A stretch of 12,848 nt of DNA from a bacterium (GTDB taxonomy: Bacteria; Eremiobacterota; Eremiobacteria; Baltobacterales; Baltobacteraceae): NCBI GenBank assembly GCA_021781095.1, contig JAJXXM010000437.1:1-12848 (forward strand), written 5' to 3'. Shown in pieces: positions 7,155 through 12,848 of the stretch; positions within the stretch are counted from its first letter, which is position 1, and each line of letters opens with the position of its first letter. The notes under the pieces were generated by a model, which saw only the letters and a program-made list of their open reading frames with translations, was not told the DNA's origin and did not search any database. A program made the translations under genes and the position numbers.

Positions 7155-8305
7155 AAATTCTCTCGGTCATCGCATCGCTCGTATTCCTGGCATTCGTACC
7201 GACGACGACAGGCGATTATCCAATACCCACGCCGCTCCCGTCGGGAGCCCCTGGAACGCTCGTATGGCAACGCCCTCTTCGAAACGGTGCCGCCATCCCG
7301 GGAGCCGCGCAGAACTATCTACTGCTCTACACGACGGTGAATCCGCGCGGGCTGCGCGTGGCGGTCTCCGGAACGCTCGCCATTCCGGCCGGAACGCCGC
7401 CGCCCGGCGGATGGCCGATCGTGAGTTGGGCGCACGGAACGACCGGTAACGCACCACAATGCGCGCCATCTCGCGACCGAACACCGAACGTCGAACAACG
7501 CATGCTCGCCGCATTCGTACGCGCGGGCTACGCCGTCGCACAGACCGATTATGAAGGCGAAGGAACGCCGGGAATTCACCCCTATTTCGTCGCCCTCGCC
7601 TCCGTGCACGATCTCACCGATATCGTGCGCGCGGCGCGACGCATCGACCCGCAGATCGGGCGGCGCTGGATCGTCATGGGGCACTCCGAAGGCGGCACCG
7701 CGGCGATCGCCGTTGCAGCGGGAGCTGCAGCCTGGGCCCCTCGGCTCCATCTCGTCGGCGCGGTCGCATACGCACCGGCCTCGCACATCGCCCGCGCGCT
7801 GCGCTCGATGGCGAATTCACACGCGGCGAATGCGTTCTTGCCGCTCGTCGCGATGATGGTCGAAGGGATCGGTGCGTCCGACCCGGCGATCGACCTCACG
7901 CAGGTGCTCACCCCAAAGGCACTGCGCCATCAGGCGCAATTGCAGCAGCACTGTGCCGGAACCCTCATGCACGATCTCTGGTGGAGCGCCACACCGACCG
8001 ATCAGTACTTCAAAAAAACGGCGACATTTCATGCGTTGCTACGAGATTTCAAACGCAACGATCCCGGAGAGCTGCTGCCGACGGTTCCGCTTCTGCTCGT
8101 TCAAGGGAGCAACGATAGCATCGTCGACCCGTCGATGACCGCCGATGTACGCGCGCAGCTCTGCCTCCGTGGGGCGAACGTCACCTTTCGGAGGATCGCC
8201 GGTGCCGGGCACGACGGCGTTCTCCAGAAGAGCTTGCCGGCGGTCGTTCGGTGGGTGGGAGCGCGCTTCGCTGGAGCCCCGGCGCATTCGACGTGCGACG
8301 GCTAG
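7151..8305 (+). CDS. Secreted alpha/beta hydrolase, secretory-lipase type
   Basis: From the TTG at 7151 the product is 384 residues with an N-terminal hydrophobic signal (KILSVIASLVFLAFVP, residues 2-17). The alpha/beta hydrolase landmarks are in order: WAHGTTG (oxyanion region, 93-99), DYEGEGTPGIHPY (133-145), the nucleophile elbow GHSEG with S179, D322 in QGSNDSIVD, and H354 in GAGHDG. The layout matches the secretory lipase group (fungal LIP and related bacterial esterases), which hydrolyse esters or triacylglycerols outside the cytoplasm. Cysteines at 104, 269, 338 and 382 could form disulfides. The frame extends upstream to a GTG at 7097, but that would bury the signal peptide; TTG overlapping the DoxX TGA (TTGA) suggests coupling, though no strong ribosome-binding site is visible. 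The fold is certain, the substrate unknown. Confidence 0.87.
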   Translation: MKILSVIASLVFLAFVPTTTGDYPIPTPLPSGAPGTLVWQRPLRNGAAIPGAAQNYLLLYTTVNPRGLRVAVSGTLAIPAGTPPPGGWPIVSWAHGTTGNAPQCAPSRDRTPNVEQRMLAAFVRAGYAVAQTDYEGEGTPGIHPYFVALASVHDLTDIVRAARRIDPQIGRRWIVMGHSEGGTAAIAVAAGAAAWAPRLHLVGAVAYAPASHIARALRSMANSHAANAFLPLVAMMVEGIGASDPAIDLTQVLTPKALRHQAQLQQHCAGTLMHDLWWSATPTDQYFKKTATFHALLRDFKRNDPGELLPTVPLLLVQGSNDSIVDPSMTADVRAQLCLRGANVTFRRIAGAGHDGVLQKSLPAVVRWVGARFAGAPAHSTCDG

Positions 8306-8373
8306 CCGCCATGGCACCCGTACCGAGCGCTCCGAAGGAACCACTTCAGCAATCGGCCTGTTCAACGACATGA

Positions 8374-10581
<2,208 letters not shown>

Positions 10582-10583
10582 GG

Positions 10584-11765
10584 TTATCGTCGCCGCCGCG
10601 AGCTGCTATAGACCTTACGGGGTTTCGGGGCGACGGCGGCGACATCCGGAAAGAGCGGGTTGATCTCGCGTTCGAGCCGGCGGCCGAGCGTGTATTCGAT
10701 CTTCAAAATAAGCGGCTCTTCATCGGCGGAGACGAAGGTGATCGCGTCGCCGCTCGCTTTCGCGCGAGCGGTGCGCCCGATGCGATGCACGTAATCTTCG
10801 GCGACTAACGGCACGTCGTAATTCACCACGTGGCCGAGCTCGACGATATCGATGCCGCGCGCCGCAATATCGGTCGCGACGAGGACGCGAATTTTCCCGT
10901 TTTTGAGGCTCTCGAGCGCCCGCGTTCGCTGCGCTTGAGAACGATCGCCGTGAATGAGATCGGTGGGGATGCGCTGTTTGCTGAGCGCCGCAGCGAGGCG
11001 ATTGGCGCGCGACTTCGTGCGCGTGAATGCGATCGCGCTGTAGATGTTGTTGTCTTTAAAGAGCTCCAGCAAGAGTTCGGTCTTTTTCTCCTGCGGCACC
11101 GAATAGATGCGTTGCGTCAGCAATTCGATCGGCGGATGTTCGGCAGCGAGCTCGATGCGCACCGGATCGTGGAGGATCTCTCCAACCAGGACCGAGATCG
11201 CCGAAGGCAGCGTCGCCGAGAAAAAGAGCGTCTGCCGTTTCGCGGGAAGCGTGCGGAGCAGGCGGCGGACCGACGGGAGAAAACCCATGTCGAGCATGCG
11301 ATCGGCCTCGTCGAGCACGAACACTTCGATCGCATCGAGCCGCAGATTGCCGTTGCTGAGATGGTCGAGGAGGCGCCCCGGGGTCGCGACGATGATTTCG
11401 GTGCCGGATGCGAGCGCTGCGAGCTGTCGGCCAAAAGCGACGCCACCATAGATTGCGGCGACGCGCAGCGTGGTATGGCGCACCAGCGCGCCGATATGAA
11501 CGGCGATCTGATCGGCGAGTTCTCGCGTCGGTGCAAGAACGAGCGCGCGCGTCGCGCCGCGCGGACGGCCGAGCAATCGAGCGATCATCGGGAGGCCGAA
11601 GGCCGCCGATTTTCCGCTTCCGGTCTGTGCACTGGCGAGGACATCGCGCCCGGCGAGGGCGGGTGGAATTGCCTGCACTTGAATCGGCGTCGGTTCGGTA
11701 AATTTCAGGTCGGCGACGGCGCGGAGCAACTCCGGGGGCAAGCCGAGTTCATGAAAGGTTTGCAT
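10584..11765 (-). CDS. rhlE: DEAD-box RNA helicase, RhlE type
   Basis: This 393-residue protein is an ATP-dependent RNA helicase core with a short basic tail. Motifs appear in order: Q motif (F4 with PTPIQ at 25-29), motif I AQTGSGKS (46-53), PTRELA (79-84), GG (107-108), TPGR (128-131), DEAD (152-155), SAT (183-185), AFTRTKSRA (246-254), VATDIAARGID (296-306) and HRIGRTAR (327-334). Motif I ends in serine instead of the usual threonine, a conservative change. The tail after residue 370 is short and arginine-rich (SSSRRRR), typical of RhlE-like proteins and lacking the DbpA RNA-binding domain. The likely role is RNA remodelling in ribosome assembly or mRNA decay, often more important in the cold. 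It converges with katG, the stops two bases apart, and is divergent from the membrane protein gene. RhlE is the best subfamily fit, but CsdA or SrmB-like roles cannot be excluded. Confidence 0.95.
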   Translation of the reverse strand: MQTFHELGLPPELLRAVADLKFTEPTPIQVQAIPPALAGRDVLASAQTGSGKSAAFGLPMIARLLGRPRGATRALVLAPTRELADQIAVHIGALVRHTTLRVAAIYGGVAFGRQLAALASGTEIIVATPGRLLDHLSNGNLRLDAIEVFVLDEADRMLDMGFLPSVRRLLRTLPAKRQTLFFSATLPSAISVLVGEILHDPVRIELAAEHPPIELLTQRIYSVPQEKKTELLLELFKDNNIYSAIAFTRTKSRANRLAAALSKQRIPTDLIHGDRSQAQRTRALESLKNGKIRVLVATDIAARGIDIVELGHVVNYDVPLVAEDYVHRIGRTARAKASGDAITFVSADEEPLILKIEYTLGRRLEREINPLFPDVAAVAPKPRKVYSSSRRRR

Positions 11766-11770
11766 GAATG

Positions 11771-11776
11771 TTTATA
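11771..11776 (-). promoter_or_regulatory. Candidate -10 box placing the helicase start codon at or near +1
   Basis: On the minus strand TATAAA ends five bases before the helicase ATG at 11765. If used, transcription would begin at or beside the A of the start codon, giving a leaderless message. No Shine-Dalgarno match precedes this ATG, which agrees. A -35 box at the right distance is weak, so this is a motif-based guess. Confidence 0.35.
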
Positions 11777-11910
11777 CTTTCGAGCGTGCACAAAACGATC
11801 GCACGATATGTCGAAAGCTCGGCGCGGGAGGAATTTCACCTAGCATGCCACAAGGACCATCCTTTCGTCAAGCACTTTCTCCGCTCTGAGGAGAATTGCA
11901 GCGTATCGGC

Positions 11911-11919
11911 AAGAGGTGA
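11911..11919 (+). promoter_or_regulatory. Ribosome-binding site deciding the ATG start at 11925
   Basis: AAGAGGTGA is a near-complete match to the 16S anti-Shine-Dalgarno complement and ends five bases before the ATG at 11925. The in-frame GTG at 11916 lies inside this site and so is unlikely to be the start; the ATG at 11931 is slightly too far. Confidence 0.6.
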
Positions 11920-11924
11920 GCTGG

Positions 11925-12626
11925 ATGAGGATGGGTCGTTTTCTCTTCGGAGCTTCCGCGGTGGCGATCGGTGCGGCGAGCCTCGTGCTCCACGATCAGC
12001 TTATTTCGATGTGGAACTTTCCGGGCGCTCAGATTTTCCTATACGTTACCTCGGTCGCGCAGCTCCTCGGTGGCCTGGCGATGTTGCTACCCACGACGGC
12101 GAAGCGCGGGTCGCTACTACTGACAATCGTTTACGCAGTTATCGCACTGACCTTCGTGCCGCCAATTTTTCGCGAGCCGACGGTCTACGCAAGTTGGGGC
12201 GACGTATTTTATGCATTGGCATTGTTGGCGGGCGCGGCTGCCGTCTACGGCCTGGATTCCTTGGCGACGACGATGTGGGGACTCTGCAATCTTTCGTTTG
12301 CCATCGAGCAAATCGAGTTCTTCGCGCGCACCGCAAGCCTTGTTCCCCCGTGGATGCCGGGCGGCGGCAACTTTTGGACCGTCGTTACCACGGTCGCTCT
12401 CGCGGTCGCCGGAATAGCGATTCTTACCCGTCGCCAGGCGCAGCTCGCGAGCCGCCTGCTGACGATACTGTTTCTTGCGTTCGGCGTTACGATTTGGATC
12501 CCGATGTTGATCGCGCGTCCGGACAGTTTCGGGAATTGGAGCGAAGGGCTCGAGACCTTTGCCATCGCCGGGACCGCGTGGATTGTCGCCGATATCCTCG
12601 CGCCGAGAGAGCCCGAACGGAGATAG
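11925..12626 (+). CDS. Membrane protein made of two DoxX-like halves
   Basis: The 233-residue product has about seven hydrophobic segments (near 4-22, 36-56, 63-82, 93-110, 150-167, 176-197 and 209-225). The two halves align at an offset of about 112-114 residues. LISMWNFPG (27-35) matches LVPPWMPGG (139-147). GLAMLLPTTAKRGSLLLTI (50-68) matches GIAILTRRQAQLASRLLTI (163-181). P79, P85 and W91 match P193, P199 and W205. The second-half stretch ASLVPPWMP...ILTRR resembles the LVPPWLP...LLxPRTRR pattern of DoxX-like proteins, so this reads as a duplicated and fused DoxX-like unit. No catalytic or cofactor motif is seen, and function is unknown. A strong ribosome-binding site supports the ATG at 11925. 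It is divergent from the helicase across a 159-base gap, and a further gene follows after 121 bases. Confidence 0.8.
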   Translation: MRMGRFLFGASAVAIGAASLVLHDQLISMWNFPGAQIFLYVTSVAQLLGGLAMLLPTTAKRGSLLLTIVYAVIALTFVPPIFREPTVYASWGDVFYALALLAGAAAVYGLDSLATTMWGLCNLSFAIEQIEFFARTASLVPPWMPGGGNFWTVVTTVALAVAGIAILTRRQAQLASRLLTILFLAFGVTIWIPMLIARPDSFGNWSEGLETFAIAGTAWIVADILAPREPERR

Positions 12627-12747
12627 CGTCCATTTTTGAAGCTCTGCGCCGTTTGAGCATTCGATGCGGTCGTCGCGCGGCCCGGCGATCCGACCAGGAC
12701 AGCCGACATTTTACCGCCAAAACGGTTTGTTGCATGGGGACTACCCA

Positions 12748-12848
12748 ATGAAGATGACGGACGACGTTCCCGTCGCAAGTGCGTTCGGCGTGTGGAAAAT
12801 CTCCGTGGGTGCGCTGATCGCGCTCGCCCTTCTCCTCACCGTCGCGTC
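12748..12848 (+). CDS. N-terminal fragment of a probable membrane protein, cut by right window edge
   Basis: From the ATG at 12748 an open frame runs 33 codons off the right edge. It encodes a short polar start (MKMTDDVPVASAFGVW) and then a hydrophobic run (ISVGALIALALLLTVAS) that looks like a first membrane segment. A GGGGA at 12735-12739 could serve as ribosome-binding site; the ATG at 12754 is an alternative start. The 121-base gap before it holds no gene I can support; an ACCG-N6-CGGT dyad at 12713-12726 lies just upstream. Too little is visible to name a family. Confidence 0.5.
   Translation, partial: MKMTDDVPVASAFGVWKISVGALIALALLLTVA

Noticed and set aside
11845..11889. 14-codon frame (MPQGPSFRQALSPL) upstream of the duplicated membrane protein gene, a possible leader peptide
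   Set aside because: The GGAGG before it is about 13 bases from the ATG, too far for good initiation, and there is no run of regulatory codons or attenuator hairpin.
12627..12650. TTTTT run after the membrane protein stop, a possible terminator
   Set aside because: No GC-rich hairpin stem precedes the T run, so an intrinsic terminator is not supported.

Overview
The window is GC-rich, densely coded bacterial chromosome. It holds ten protein-coding genes: eight complete, and one cut off at each edge. No rRNA, tRNA, CRISPR array, insertion sequence or phage gene was seen. The organism cannot be fixed from sequence alone. The high GC, the GTG and TTG starts, the very short gene gaps, the large acidobacteria-type secreted Asp-box propeller protein and the Ig-like secreted protein at the left edge fit a poorly sampled soil or environmental phylum. 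Candidatus Eremiobacterota (WPS-2) is my first guess and Acidobacteriota-like lineages an alternative; this is inference.

Region 1 (1-3255, minus strand). A slipin/stomatin-type SPFH membrane protein is followed after 35 bases by a thiamine-diphosphate enzyme. That enzyme resembles the eukaryotic 2-hydroxyacyl-CoA lyase 2 (ILVBL/HACL2) more than biosynthetic acetolactate synthase. A secreted protein, cut by the left edge, follows 75 bases later, and a good sigma-70-like promoter sits in that gap. This gene was recovered by reading the minus strand to the window edge; open frames on the other strand and in another minus-strand frame overlie it.

Region 2 (3441-8305, plus strand). This is a very compact run of four genes: a 55-residue acidic protein, a 1023-residue secreted multi-Asp-box (BNR/VPS10-like) propeller protein, a DoxX-family membrane protein, and a secreted alpha/beta hydrolase of secretory-lipase type. 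The gaps are 2 bases, 1 base and a 4-base overlap, so co-transcription and translational coupling are likely. All but the first product are predicted to be exported or in the membrane.

Region 3 (8407-11765). A full-length catalase-peroxidase (katG) converges on a DEAD-box RNA helicase (RhlE type). Their stop codons are two bases apart, with no room for a conventional terminator. Region 4 (11925-12848) holds a membrane protein that reads as a tandem duplication of two DoxX-like halves, then the first 33 codons of another probable membrane protein.

Most genes are recognisable housekeeping or secreted families, and no clear defence, mobile or biosynthetic system was found. The points most worth a second look are the HACL2-like lyase paired with a slipin, the duplicated DoxX-like protein, the coupled small acidic protein, and the secreted gene at the left edge with its own promoter.
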